64,000 nucleotides of DNA, from NCBI RefSeq assembly GCF_002884445.1, contig NZ_KZ614144.1, positions 3,023,551 to 3,087,550 of the forward strand, in the 5' to 3' direction. The translations under genes and the position numbers were made by a program. Below are positions 26,684 to 35,692 of this stretch, piece after piece. Origin of the DNA: Paenibacillus castaneae (lineage in GTDB: Bacteria > Bacillota > Bacilli > Paenibacillales > Paenibacillaceae). The notes under the pieces were generated by a model that was not told where the DNA came from, did no database searches, and saw nothing but the letters and a program-made list of their open reading frames with translations. The first letter of the stretch is position 1, and the number at the start of each line of letters is the position of its first letter.

Positions 26684-27501
26684 TGAGAAAACCGACGAAT
26701 TGGCTTCTGACTGTACTCATTGCGCTTGGCTCACTGCTCATTTTGTTTCCGCTGTATATGACGATCAGCATTGCGCTGAAGAATTCCGAGGAAATGGCCG
26801 CCTCGATCTTTGCATTACCAACGGGACTGCATTTTGAAAATTTCACTCGCGCGATTGAGGCAACGAATTTCTTTAATGCTTTTAAGAATAGTGCGATGGT
26901 GACTGCTATATCAGTAGTAGTCATTTTGCTGACTAACTCTTTGGTGGCTTATGCAATAGCGAGAAATATGAATATGAAATTTTTCAAAGGACTGTATTTT
27001 TATTTTATCAGCGCTATGTTCATTCCGTTCCAGATCATTATGCTGCCCGTGGTCAAGGTGACGACAGACCTGCATATGAACAATGTGGCGGGTCTGATCA
27101 TTCTGTATATCGTATATGGATTAGCATTTAATGTTTTTGTTTATGTTGGATATATTCGCTCCATTCCCTACGAGCTTGAAGAGGCGGCAAACGTTGATGG
27201 AGCATCGGTCTGGGGGACCTATTGGAAAATTATTTTTCCGCTGCTTGCCCCAATCAACGCTACGATCGGAATTTTATCCTGCCTGTCATCATGGAATGAT
27301 TTCATGTTGCCGCTCATTCTGCTGGGCGATCAGAATTCCTATACACTTCCACTGGTGCAGTATGTGTTCCAGGGACAGTTCGGCACTGATTTCAATCTGG
27401 CCTTCGCTTCATACCTGCTGGCCTTATCGCCAATGGTCGTTGTCTATCTGTTCGCACAGAAGTGGATCATTAACGGTATTACCCAAGGCGCAATTAAATA
27501 A
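26683..27501 (+). CDS. ABC sugar transporter permease (MalG-like)
   Basis: A 272-aa membrane protein with six helices and the EAA loop EEAANVDGASVWGTYWKIIFPLL. It pairs with the MalF-like permease; its ATG overlaps that gene's stop by one base (TGATG). A GTG at 26680 is an alternative start. The C-terminus VYLFAQKWIINGITQGAIK is typical of the second permease. It moves the sugar bound by the lipoprotein through the membrane. Confidence 0.93.
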   Translation: MRKPTNWLLTVLIALGSLLILFPLYMTISIALKNSEEMAASIFALPTGLHFENFTRAIEATNFFNAFKNSAMVTAISVVVILLTNSLVAYAIARNMNMKFFKGLYFYFISAMFIPFQIIMLPVVKVTTDLHMNNVAGLIILYIVYGLAFNVFVYVGYIRSIPYELEEAANVDGASVWGTYWKIIFPLLAPINATIGILSCLSSWNDFMLPLILLGDQNSYTLPLVQYVFQGQFGTDFNLAFASYLLALSPMVVVYLFAQKWIINGITQGAIK

Positions 27502-27539
27502 TAAAAGTTTCTAATACTTAAGGTCAGGAGAGGCTAGAG

Positions 27540-29222
27540 ATGGAGAGAAAATGGTGGAAAGAAAGTGTAGTTTATCAAATTTACCCTCGCAGCTTTATGG
27601 ACAGCAATGGTGATGGCATTGGTGACATTAAAGGGATTATTCAGAAGCTGGATCATCTGCAGGATCTTGGCATTGATGTCATCTGGTTGTCGCCTGTATA
27701 TCAATCCCCAAATGATGATAACGGTTATGATATCAGTGACTACAGAGGTATTATGGATGATTTTGGGACAATGGGCGATTTCGAGGAAATGCTGGAGGAA
27801 GCGCATAAACGAGAGATCAAAATCATGCTGGATCTGGTCGTGAATCATACCTCGGATGAGCATAGTTGGTTCATGGAATCACGTTCGTCGAAGGATAGCC
27901 CCTACCGTGATTACTACATTTGGAGGCCGGGGAAAGAAGGAAAGCCGCCGACCAATTGGGGCGCGGCTTTCGGAGGCAGTGCATGGGAGTATGATCCATC
28001 TTCGGATGAGTATTATTTGCACCTGTTTAGCAAAAAGCAGCCTGATTTAAATTGGGAAAGTCCGGATTTAAGAAAAGCTGTTTACGATATGATGTTGTAC
28101 TGGCTGGACAAAGGCGTCGACGGTTTCCGGATGGATGTGGTTAATTTTATTTCCAAGGATCAACGTTTTCCGGATGGAGTGGTAACGGGCAATTTGTATG
28201 GCAACGGCAGCCCCTATTACATGAACGGGCCCCGTATCCATGAATTTTTGCAGGAGATGAACCATGAGGTCCTATCCAAATACGATACTATCACCGTTGG
28301 TGAAATGCCTGGCGTCAGCGCGGAAGAGGGGAAGCTCTACACAGGCGGGGCGCGTAATGAACTGAATATGGTCTTTCACTTTGAACACGTTGATGTCGGC
28401 AGTGGCAGATTCGGTAAATGGACACCGGAGCCATGGAAGTTGACCGACCTCAAGACGATCTTCTCCAGATGGCAAGTCGGGCTTGAAGAGGATGGATGGA
28501 ACAGCTTGTACTGGAGCAATCATGACCAGCCAAGGGCCATTTCGCGGTTTGGGAATGATAAGGAACAGTACCGAGTTCTTTCTGGAAAAATGCTCGCCAC
28601 CTGCCTTCATATGCTGAAAGGAACGCCTTACATTTATCAGGGTGAAGAAATCGGCATGACCAATGTAGCTTTTTCAGCGATTGAGGAGTACCGGGACATT
28701 GAAACCTTGAATGCGTATAAGGATTTTACGGAAGCGGGACTGCTTACCCCGGAAGAGATCATGCATGCCGTTCATGAACGTGGCAGAGATAACGCACGGA
28801 CTCCCGTCCAATGGTCTAAGGATGACAATGCTGGCTTCACTACAGGAAAGCCGTGGATATCCGTAAACCCGAACTATAAAGAAATTAATGTGGAAGATGC
28901 GGTCAAGGATTCCAATTCAATCTATCATTATTATAAAAGGTTAATTAAACTGCGTAAGCAGCACCTCAATATCGTATATGGAAAATATCAGCTAATTCTG
29001 GCTGAAGACGAACAAATCTATGCGTTTACCCGAAGTCTGGATAATGATTTGATCCTAGTTATTTGCAACTTTTCACAAGAAATAGTCCGCTTTGACTTAC
29101 CGGCAGACATCACATTTAAGGAAAAGGAGCTGCTTATTGCCAACTACGAGGTTGATTCTGGCGAAGAGATAGCTTCCTTTAACCTGAAACCCTATGAAGC
29201 CAGGGTTTATCGTTTGAAATAG
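27540..29222 (+). CDS. GH13 alpha-glucosidase, oligo-1,6-glucosidase type
   Basis: A 560-aa cytosolic glycoside hydrolase of GH13 subfamily 31. Conserved regions are complete: QIYPRSFMDSNGDGIGDI, LDLVVNHTSDEH, GFRMDVVNF with nucleophile Asp199, VGEMP with acid/base Glu255, and NHDQPR with Asp329; these numbers equal those of the Bacillus cereus enzyme. The residue after the nucleophile is Val200, which in this subfamily goes with alpha-1,6 rather than alpha-1,4 preference (Ala). No signal peptide, so it cleaves sugars imported by the preceding ABC system. GGAGAGG precedes the ATG, and a terminator ends the operon. Confidence 0.93.
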   Translation: MERKWWKESVVYQIYPRSFMDSNGDGIGDIKGIIQKLDHLQDLGIDVIWLSPVYQSPNDDNGYDISDYRGIMDDFGTMGDFEEMLEEAHKREIKIMLDLVVNHTSDEHSWFMESRSSKDSPYRDYYIWRPGKEGKPPTNWGAAFGGSAWEYDPSSDEYYLHLFSKKQPDLNWESPDLRKAVYDMMLYWLDKGVDGFRMDVVNFISKDQRFPDGVVTGNLYGNGSPYYMNGPRIHEFLQEMNHEVLSKYDTITVGEMPGVSAEEGKLYTGGARNELNMVFHFEHVDVGSGRFGKWTPEPWKLTDLKTIFSRWQVGLEEDGWNSLYWSNHDQPRAISRFGNDKEQYRVLSGKMLATCLHMLKGTPYIYQGEEIGMTNVAFSAIEEYRDIETLNAYKDFTEAGLLTPEEIMHAVHERGRDNARTPVQWSKDDNAGFTTGKPWISVNPNYKEINVEDAVKDSNSIYHYYKRLIKLRKQHLNIVYGKYQLILAEDEQIYAFTRSLDNDLILVICNFSQEIVRFDLPADITFKEKELLIANYEVDSGEEIASFNLKPYEARVYRLK

Positions 29223-29278
29223 CTGAACGTGAACTATTATATAGATGACAGGTTGATATGAATTATAATGGATTTTAA

Positions 29279-29312
29279 GAAAGAGGCTACCGGGGGACGG
29301 TAGCCTCTTTCT
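29279..29312 (+). terminator. Intrinsic terminator of the sugar operon
   Basis: AAAGAGGCTACC and GGTAGCCTCTTT form a 12-bp perfect stem around GGGGGAC-like loop bases, followed by a T-rich tail. Confidence 0.9.
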
Positions 29313-29428
29313 TATTCTTGATTTACTAAAATTGCACAGAGGGATAAAGAATCCAGTCATTGTATTTTCGTTTTAAGTGCCAACTTCTCCATTAGCTAGA
29401 GAGTAAGATCAACTATTAATTATCTAGA

Positions 29429-30583
29429 CTATCCCTCGAATTTGGCTGGAAGGATGGAGATAAACCCGAAGAAGTGTGCAAGTATGTTCACAATACGTTT
29501 TGAAGCTTGTCCGTCTCCGAACGGGTTTCTTGCCTTTGTCATCCTATCATAAAAGTCTGAATCCCCAAGTAGTCTAGATGTAATTTCGTAAATCGAAGAC
29601 TCCTCGGTTCCCGCTAGATAGACCGCATTAACGGCAATAGCTTCTGGTCGTTCCGTAGTGTCACGCATTAAAACAAGCGGCTTATTAAAAACAGTTGTCT
29701 CTTCTTGCAGCCCGCCCGAATCACTTAATATGAGATAGGACCGGGATAAGAGATTAATCATATCTGGATAATCCAAGGGATCAAGCAAATGAATTCTCTC
29801 ATGCCCAGAAAGCATTTTAAAAGCCAGTTCACGAACTGTAGGGCTTAAATGAACCGGATAAATAACCGATACATCCGGCTGTTCGTCCACAACGCGACGT
29901 ATCGCTGCAAACATATTTTCCATGGGGCGTCCGTAATTTTCCCTACGATGTGCTGTCATGGTAACAATTCTTTTTTCACTTTGAATTAAGCTAATTAACC
30001 TATGCTCTTTAAATTGGTAGTCTGTTTTATTAGTTAGTATTGCTGCATCAACTGCGGTTTGACCTGTAATAAAGATATGATTGCCACGATACCCTTCCCG
30101 CAATAAATTATCCTTACCTATTGATGTAGGTGCAAATAATAAATCGGTTACGACATCAACGATTTGCCGGTTTGCCTCTTCAGGCCACGGTGAATATTTA
30201 TTATGGGAACGCAATCCTGCTTCAATATGACCAACTGGTATTTTATTGAAAAAAGCAACCAACCCGCCGCATAATGCAGTTTGAGTATCCCCGTGTACTA
30301 ATATTAAGTCCGGCCGATCCTCTGCTACAATATGATCAAGGCCGGCTATAGCCGAAGAAGTGAAATAGGCTAACGTTTGGTTGTCTTTCATCAGTGCTAA
30401 ATCAACATCTGGTTGGATGTCAAAATGCGAAAGCGATTGATGCAGCTGTTCTCGATGCTGCCCTGTCACGACAACTTTTGATTCGAACCATTCCGGATGC
30501 CTTTTTAGTTCCTGTACGACTGGGCACATTTTCGTTGCTTCCGGTCTTGTACCAAAAATGACCATAATCTTCTTTTTGTTCAA
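29429..30583 (-). CDS. wecB: UDP-N-acetylglucosamine 2-epimerase (non-hydrolysing)
   Basis: A 384-aa cytosolic enzyme that interconverts UDP-GlcNAc and UDP-ManNAc for teichoic acid linkage units or capsules. Motifs: VIFGTRPEATKMCPV, HGDTQTALCGGLVAF, GHIEAGLRS, TAHRRENYG and SDSGGLQEE. The best ribosome site, TGGAGGG, precedes two TTG codons (30586, 30583); the second gives MNKKKIMVIFGTRPEA. An upstream ATG at 30616 has no such site. Monocistronic here, between sugar operon and accessory genes, not in an evident polysaccharide cluster. Confidence 0.93.
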   Translation of the reverse strand: MNKKKIMVIFGTRPEATKMCPVVQELKRHPEWFESKVVVTGQHREQLHQSLSHFDIQPDVDLALMKDNQTLAYFTSSAIAGLDHIVAEDRPDLILVHGDTQTALCGGLVAFFNKIPVGHIEAGLRSHNKYSPWPEEANRQIVDVVTDLLFAPTSIGKDNLLREGYRGNHIFITGQTAVDAAILTNKTDYQFKEHRLISLIQSEKRIVTMTAHRRENYGRPMENMFAAIRRVVDEQPDVSVIYPVHLSPTVRELAFKMLSGHERIHLLDPLDYPDMINLLSRSYLILSDSGGLQEETTVFNKPLVLMRDTTERPEAIAVNAVYLAGTEESSIYEITSRLLGDSDFYDRMTKARNPFGDGQASKRIVNILAHFFGFISILPAKFEG

Positions 30584-30890
30584 CAATGAACCCTCCAATT
30601 TAGGAATACTCTCCAAAAACTAGCAAATATCACTATTCCTATAAAATTGGACGAAGTATTGGTCAGAAAGTTGCACTCTACTGCCTGTGAGTTAAGAAAA
30701 CGACAGCCATGAATCTGGCTGCCGTTAATTCGTGTTTATTTAGAAAAAGGAAAACCTATTCTCATCAGATTATAGCTATGGTAAAATTTATGTATCATAA
30801 AATTCCAAATAAGTTAAAGGTTATTCAATTGACAAGGCATTATTATTAAAGAAATTATTGATCAAGATCCTAACGAATTGAGGAGAACAT
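30584..30890. other. Intergenic divergent region with hairpin
   Basis: A hairpin AACGACAGCC/GGCTGCCGTT lies near 30700-30727 with no gene reading into it from either side; its role is unclear. Otherwise AT-rich promoter-type sequence for wecB and the 30891 gene. Confidence 0.4.
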
Positions 30891-31274
30891 TTGAATTTTT
30901 ACATAGCGTCAAGTTTTAAAAATGTTGATAACGTTCGGTTTGTTGCCAAGGCTTTGGAGTCTAGTGGATTTAAACAGACATACGATTGGACAAACCACTC
31001 CAAGGTAGATTCAATATCTAATCTTCGAATAATTGGACAGGAGGAGATGGCTGCTGTATTGGGGGCAGATGTCGTAATCGTAATGATGCCAGCGGGGAAT
31101 GGCAGCCATGTAGAGTTAGGAATAGCGCTAGGATCGAAAAAGAAAATATATTTGTACTCCCCAACAGATGAATTCAACGATATTGAAACGACAAGTACTT
31201 TTTATCATCTATCTGAAGTTAAACAGTGCATTGGTCCACTGGAGGAACTAATATCCATTGTATCATCAAGCTGA
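30891..31274 (+). CDS. Nucleoside 2-deoxyribosyltransferase-like protein
   Basis: A 127-aa protein with the short Rossmann-like fold of nucleoside 2-deoxyribosyltransferases: FYIASSFKNVDNVRFVAKAL at the N-terminus, GADVVIVMMPAGNGSHVELGIALGSKKKIYLYSP with the catalytic-type Glu near residue 84 (SHVELG). The family moves deoxyribose between bases or cleaves nucleosides; many bacterial members are uncharacterised. TTG start, 5 nt after GAGGAGAA. Confidence 0.75.
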   Translation: MNFYIASSFKNVDNVRFVAKALESSGFKQTYDWTNHSKVDSISNLRIIGQEEMAAVLGADVVIVMMPAGNGSHVELGIALGSKKKIYLYSPTDEFNDIETTSTFYHLSEVKQCIGPLEELISIVSSS

Positions 31275-31348
31275 GAAGATGATTCGAAAGGTTAATGAAA
31301 TGAACAAAATGGAGTACAACATTTTGAAAAATAGGAAGGAAGATTTCA

Positions 31349-32446
31349 ATGAATCAGCTAACCGTTGCGAAAGTTGCGCTCAAAAGATTAGGTTGCTTGT
31401 ACATGCCAGTGGATGATGGAGTGAACATTGTCTGGCCGTGGTATGAAAACACCTTAACCAGAACGGGAACAGGCACTCGGCAACAGGATATATTTATGGA
31501 CGAAGTCGAGAAGAAAGGTTTGACGAACACTTTCTTGACCGATGAATGGATTCCTGGGGAAACTTACGAGATGTTTTCTATACGCTTTGAGACAGATTGC
31601 ATTGAGGAGCTGTATGAGCGAATTGCCAGTTCTGGCGTGGAAGTGGAGCCATTAATAGATGTAGATAATAAAGGATTTATGTTTTGTTTTAAAGATCCGC
31701 AGGGTCACAAGTTCCAAGTGTGGCAAAATTCTAAAACCGTAACACAACCGATGCGGCAAGGAGTTAATGCTTTTATTAGAGTGGCAGCTCTATTCTTCCC
31801 ATCCAGTAATCCAGAGGCATCGTATTTGTGGTATACCGAGACATTAGGGGGACCAGTGAATGAAAAGGGACAACCAGTAACAGAAGCAGGTGAGGAAATT
31901 TACTTTATTCAATCCCTAACTCCCAAAACGTATAATTTTGAGACACCAGCGACGAGTAGTATTCGGAATATGGCGTTTGCCATGTTTGAAGTAAATGGGC
32001 TTTCCAAGCTGCATAGACAAATGATTGATCAAGGACTAAAAGTATCTTATCAAATTCAGGATAGAGGAGGGTGTGGAAGACAGTTTCAGTTATATGATCC
32101 GGACGGAAACAAGTGGGACATTTGGGAAAGGCAAACGATGGTACATTGGAGGGATGAAGGAGCAGATAGTTCTAATTGGAAAGAACGGTACCTATTTTGC
32201 GATTATTTCGGTGAGCGCCTGATGGACGAGTATTTGGAAACGCTTAATGGGCATCATCTTCGTGAGTCTGTAACTGTTGTACAGATCATGAATTATAATA
32301 AAATGCTCGAAATAGATCCTGAAGGAATACAGAAACTATTAGAATCATTAGATCAATTTTGCGAACAAAATCCTGATCGAGCGTTTCAAGTTCTCCTGCG
32401 CGAAGGCTGGTATGACACCGAACAAACAGTCGTTTATCGGGAATGA
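31349..32446 (+). CDS. Double VOC-domain protein with C-terminal extension
   Basis: A 365-aa protein. Two glyoxalase/bleomycin-resistance-type modules lie at about 10-130 (RLGCLYMPVDDGVNIVWPWYE to DPQGHKFQVWQN) and 140-265 (FIRVAALFFPSSNPEASYLWYTETLG to DPDGNKWDIWER), followed by 100 residues of helical sequence without a recognised domain. AAGGAAG precedes the ATG. Tandem VOC proteins act as dioxygenases, isomerases or drug-binding proteins; nothing here picks one. A further VOC gene follows 89 nt downstream, so they may act together. Confidence 0.78.
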   Translation: MNQLTVAKVALKRLGCLYMPVDDGVNIVWPWYENTLTRTGTGTRQQDIFMDEVEKKGLTNTFLTDEWIPGETYEMFSIRFETDCIEELYERIASSGVEVEPLIDVDNKGFMFCFKDPQGHKFQVWQNSKTVTQPMRQGVNAFIRVAALFFPSSNPEASYLWYTETLGGPVNEKGQPVTEAGEEIYFIQSLTPKTYNFETPATSSIRNMAFAMFEVNGLSKLHRQMIDQGLKVSYQIQDRGGCGRQFQLYDPDGNKWDIWERQTMVHWRDEGADSSNWKERYLFCDYFGERLMDEYLETLNGHHLRESVTVVQIMNYNKMLEIDPEGIQKLLESLDQFCEQNPDRAFQVLLREGWYDTEQTVVYRE

Positions 32447-32535
32447 AATTGTGAAAGTTGGTTGAGGTTTATAAATGATTATATATGTCGGTGCTTTCAA
32501 AGAAGAAAATAAGAATGTGAGAGTAAGGAAAAATA

Positions 32536-32955
32536 ATGCACGAACCTATGAAAGAGAGACTAATTAGAAGGGTGTGTTGTAATTATATTCCTGTCACCGA
32601 TTGTAAGAAATCTGCTGAATGGTACGTAAAACATTTTAAATTTAATTGGGATGGTGAAGCGGGTCCAGAGAGCAGTGCCATGCTATACATGCGTGAAGGT
32701 GCAATTTTTTTAATACCCGTTAAGGATAGAAAAACGTTAAACTTCCTCACTAAAGGAGAAGATGGATCAGATTTCGAAATGTTTACAATAAATTTTGAAG
32801 TAGATGACGAATCAATTGATTCACTGTACCAGGGATTGAAAGAGGATGGGGTAGAAGTGACCGATCTTATGGATGGAGGCAACTGTGGAAGGAGCTTTCA
32901 CTTTAAAGATTTGGATGGGCATAAGTTTTCTGTTGTCACACCTTATAAAGGATAA
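32536..32955 (+). CDS. VOC family protein
   Basis: A 139-aa single VOC module: RVCCNYIPVTDCKKSAEWYVKHFKF at the start, MLYMREGAIFLIPV in the middle and SFHFKDLDGHKFSVVTPYK at the end. It resembles the first module of the preceding gene in its DxDGHKF end. Start at 32536 after GGAAAAATA, a modest site. Ligand unknown. Confidence 0.78.
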   Translation: MHEPMKERLIRRVCCNYIPVTDCKKSAEWYVKHFKFNWDGEAGPESSAMLYMREGAIFLIPVKDRKTLNFLTKGEDGSDFEMFTINFEVDDESIDSLYQGLKEDGVEVTDLMDGGNCGRSFHFKDLDGHKFSVVTPYKG

Positions 32956-33058
32956 TAGTTCAGCAGAACTTCGAGCTATAGGATTTATGGTAGATAGTTT
33001 AATAATACGAAACATAATCAGACTCTTTAACGTCGATACAAGTAAGGTGGTGTTAAAG

Positions 33059-33562
33059 TTGAAGATAAGTCTTTTTGCTATACTATTGATTCCATTACTA
33101 TTACTGACTTCTTGTAGCAACAATAATGAAATAAATTCGAAGGAGTATTTGGGGGAAATATACAGCATTGCACTGGATTCCATTATGGAAAAAGATGAAG
33201 CATTAAGTAGCGATATGGAGTTCATTGCTATTGATATGAGTAATTTTGATGAGTTGAATGAACAAGAATTGAATGAGCCAAATAAGGTTCAAATTTTAAG
33301 TTATTTTGAAGGGAAATATAAAGTCGAAGCAATGGACGCTTCATATGAAAATCTGATAGAAAAAGGCTTATACAATCCTGATACGATGGTTTTAAATGGT
33401 GTACTTCTTAGGATTGAAAAAGTTGATTTTGTGTCTAATGATTTTATGTTTGAAGGATCTAAATACAGAGCTGGTGATGGTTCTGTTACAGTTAAGGGTA
33501 TTGTACAGTACCATAATGGAAAATGGGTAATCAAAGATACAAAAGTGACTCAGAAAAGTTAA
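33059..33562 (+). CDS. Putative lipoprotein, unknown
   Basis: A 167-aa protein whose N-terminus, MKISLFAILLIPLLLLTSC, is a lipoprotein signal with lipobox LLTSC (Cys19). TTG 33059 is taken as the start because AAGGTGG lies 8 nt upstream and it begins the signal exactly; the open frame from 32873 has no site. The mature part is acidic with a beta-rich C-terminal half (GSVTVKGIVQYHNGKWVIKDTKV). No family recognised. It probably sits on the outer face of the membrane. Confidence 0.65.
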   Translation: MKISLFAILLIPLLLLTSCSNNNEINSKEYLGEIYSIALDSIMEKDEALSSDMEFIAIDMSNFDELNEQELNEPNKVQILSYFEGKYKVEAMDASYENLIEKGLYNPDTMVLNGVLLRIEKVDFVSNDFMFEGSKYRAGDGSVTVKGIVQYHNGKWVIKDTKVTQKS

Positions 33563-33691
33563 GTAAGGAAACTCCATTACGCTGACAGGACACGATAAGT
33601 ACAGTGAATGATTGTTGCTTTTTCATTGAACTAAAGGGCTAGTTCAATCGCAGGGATATGTTTACTAAGCTAAGGAGTGACATTCCATTCT

Positions 33692-34699
33692 ATGGATTAT
33701 ACGAAGTGTTCTAAGGAAGTTATACTGAAATATTCTTTTATCGACCCTATTGTGGAATTGATTCGTCATAATGAAAACATTACTTACAAAGTAACAGAAA
33801 AGGGATCTGAAGATACTTACTTGTTGCGAATACATAAACCAATTACAAAAAACATGCAGGGTGTACAAAACATGCGTGAGGCGGTTCAAGCGGAACTAGA
33901 ATATTTGTTAGCTTGGTCATCCCATTCCGAATTACCTGTTCAAATCCCTGTACCGAATTTAAACGGTGAACTAGTAACAAGCGTTGTCATTGAATGCGAA
34001 GAAGTGTATTGTTCCGTCTTGAAATGGATTTTCGGGGAAACCATGTCCAAGAGAGATTTCATCAGTGAGGAAATGGTTAGTGCCTTGGGGAAGAATATTG
34101 CATATTTACATCAGTTTTCGCGAAGTTTTAAACATGGATCAACTTTTCTAAGACCCGAATATGGGATAGAGTGGATAAATAACATGTTGACCAAATTGCG
34201 AGCAGGCGAAAAAATGGGTATTTTCACAACCGAGGAATTTATAATCCTTGAAAATACATTTTCGATGGTAACCGATCGTATGAAAGGGTTGAGCAGAAGT
34301 TTCGAGACATGGGGATTCATCCATGCCGACATTCACTATAGCAACTTAATCCGCACACCAAGGGGAATTTCATTCATTGATTTTGGATTATCGGGGTTTG
34401 GATATTATGCAATGGATATCGCTTTGGGTGCCCTTTTTACTAGAAATGAATTACGGGATGACCTGCTTTCCGGCTACACTAATATAATTTCCGGAAGAAT
34501 TGACATCGCTCAGCTAGAAGACTTGATGTTTTTGAATATATGCGAATACTACGCATTTCTGGTAAGTATAAAAGAAAAGCATATGTGGATACGTGAACAT
34601 GTACCAAGTCTGATTGAACTTTGTAAATCTTTGCTTAAAGGCAAGACGGTTTTTTATTATATCAATCAAGTAGGCTTAACAAACGAGAGAAGCCCATAA
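33692..34699 (+). CDS. APH-fold phosphotransferase
   Basis: A 335-aa kinase-like protein: N-lobe strand TYLLRIHKP, catalytic loop HAD at 211-213 (Ala in place of the usual Gly) with Asn218, and metal motif DFGLSG at 230-235. The C-terminal helix bundle (YYAMDIALGALFTRNELRDDLLSGY) resembles homoserine kinase ThrB2/SrkA-type proteins more than drug-modifying APH. The ATG 33692 lies 14 nt after AAGGAG, a long gap, so the exact start is uncertain. Substrate unknown. Confidence 0.8.
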   Translation: MDYTKCSKEVILKYSFIDPIVELIRHNENITYKVTEKGSEDTYLLRIHKPITKNMQGVQNMREAVQAELEYLLAWSSHSELPVQIPVPNLNGELVTSVVIECEEVYCSVLKWIFGETMSKRDFISEEMVSALGKNIAYLHQFSRSFKHGSTFLRPEYGIEWINNMLTKLRAGEKMGIFTTEEFIILENTFSMVTDRMKGLSRSFETWGFIHADIHYSNLIRTPRGISFIDFGLSGFGYYAMDIALGALFTRNELRDDLLSGYTNIISGRIDIAQLEDLMFLNICEYYAFLVSIKEKHMWIREHVPSLIELCKSLLKGKTVFYYINQVGLTNERSP

Positions 34700-34736
34700 T
34701 TACAGAAAACAACGAAGGTGAAGTGATTGGATAATT

Positions 34737-35630
34737 ATGGGTGGTGCTGATCTGAGCGAACACACAATTTATAAAAGTGAAAAAGGAAAGAAAAAGATCC
34801 TAGATTATTATGAATCGTACTTAAAACTATTTGACGTTGAATTTCAAAGGGTGTTTGTAAACACGCGTTTTGGTAAAACCCATACATTAGTGACGGGACC
34901 TGTTAACGGAAAGCCTATATTTATATTTCAGGGCGGCAACTGCATAAATCCAATGACATTATCCTGGTTTTCTTCATTATTAGATGAGTATCGGATATAC
35001 GCACCAGACACTATCGGGCATCCTGGTTACAGTGCGGAAACGAGAGTTTCTGCACAAGATGAAAGCTTTGCTTTATGGACTTCTGATTTAATGGAACATT
35101 TTAACGTCGAAAAAAGTGCTTTTATAGGTCCCTCATATGGCGGGGGAATCATACTGAGAATAGCAGCTTTTATGCCGGAGAAAATGGCTTGCTCCGTTTT
35201 GGTGTCACCGGCTGGATTAAAGCTAGGCTCAAAAATGAAAATGATACAAAAGATTTTGATCCCAATGATCCTATATAATATGAACTTGTCACAAAAACAA
35301 TTGCAAAAAATCGCGGATGTGATGTCGTTTAATAGCATGAAAGAATTGGATAAAAATATTATCGGCGAAATTTTTACGCATATAAAATTAGAACAAGACA
35401 TGCCAAAGTTAACCGAAAAGAGAGAGCTTTTGAATTATCACTCTCCTACGATGGTCGTGACAGGTGAAAGAGATATTTTTTTCCCGGGTAAAATCACGAT
35501 TGAAAAAGCGAAAGCAATCATTCCCAATTTAGTAACGGCAACGACTTATGAAATGGGTCACTTCCCATCAGAGCAATTTTTGAAGAAAATGAATATAGAT
35601 ATAAAACAGTTCCTCAGCGTCAACTATTAG
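34737..35630 (+). CDS. Alpha/beta hydrolase
   Basis: A 297-aa hydrolase. The nucleophile elbow GPSYGG has Ser133, the acid is in VVTGERDIFFPGK and the histidine in EMGHFPSEQF, giving a full catalytic triad; the oxyanion part is FIFQGGNCINP, unusual for GGN in place of HG. No signal peptide. It may form an operon with the preceding kinase gene (37 nt gap). The first 20 residues are uncertain since no strong ribosome site precedes ATG 34737. Confidence 0.8.
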   Translation: MGGADLSEHTIYKSEKGKKKILDYYESYLKLFDVEFQRVFVNTRFGKTHTLVTGPVNGKPIFIFQGGNCINPMTLSWFSSLLDEYRIYAPDTIGHPGYSAETRVSAQDESFALWTSDLMEHFNVEKSAFIGPSYGGGIILRIAAFMPEKMACSVLVSPAGLKLGSKMKMIQKILIPMILYNMNLSQKQLQKIADVMSFNSMKELDKNIIGEIFTHIKLEQDMPKLTEKRELLNYHSPTMVVTGERDIFFPGKITIEKAKAIIPNLVTATTYEMGHFPSEQFLKKMNIDIKQFLSVNY

Positions 35631-35692
35631 TCTAACAAGCAATGACCGAGATAGCAGATGCTTGCTTGGCCATAGCTTGTATTATACTTCTT

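Noticed and set aside
30700..30727. Terminator upstream of wecB
   Set aside because: The hairpin lies between divergent genes, so no transcript of this window needs it; T-tail is weak.
32873..33058. Extended N-terminus of the lipoprotein
   Set aside because: It overlaps the VOC gene and no ribosome site is present; the signal peptide starts at 33059.
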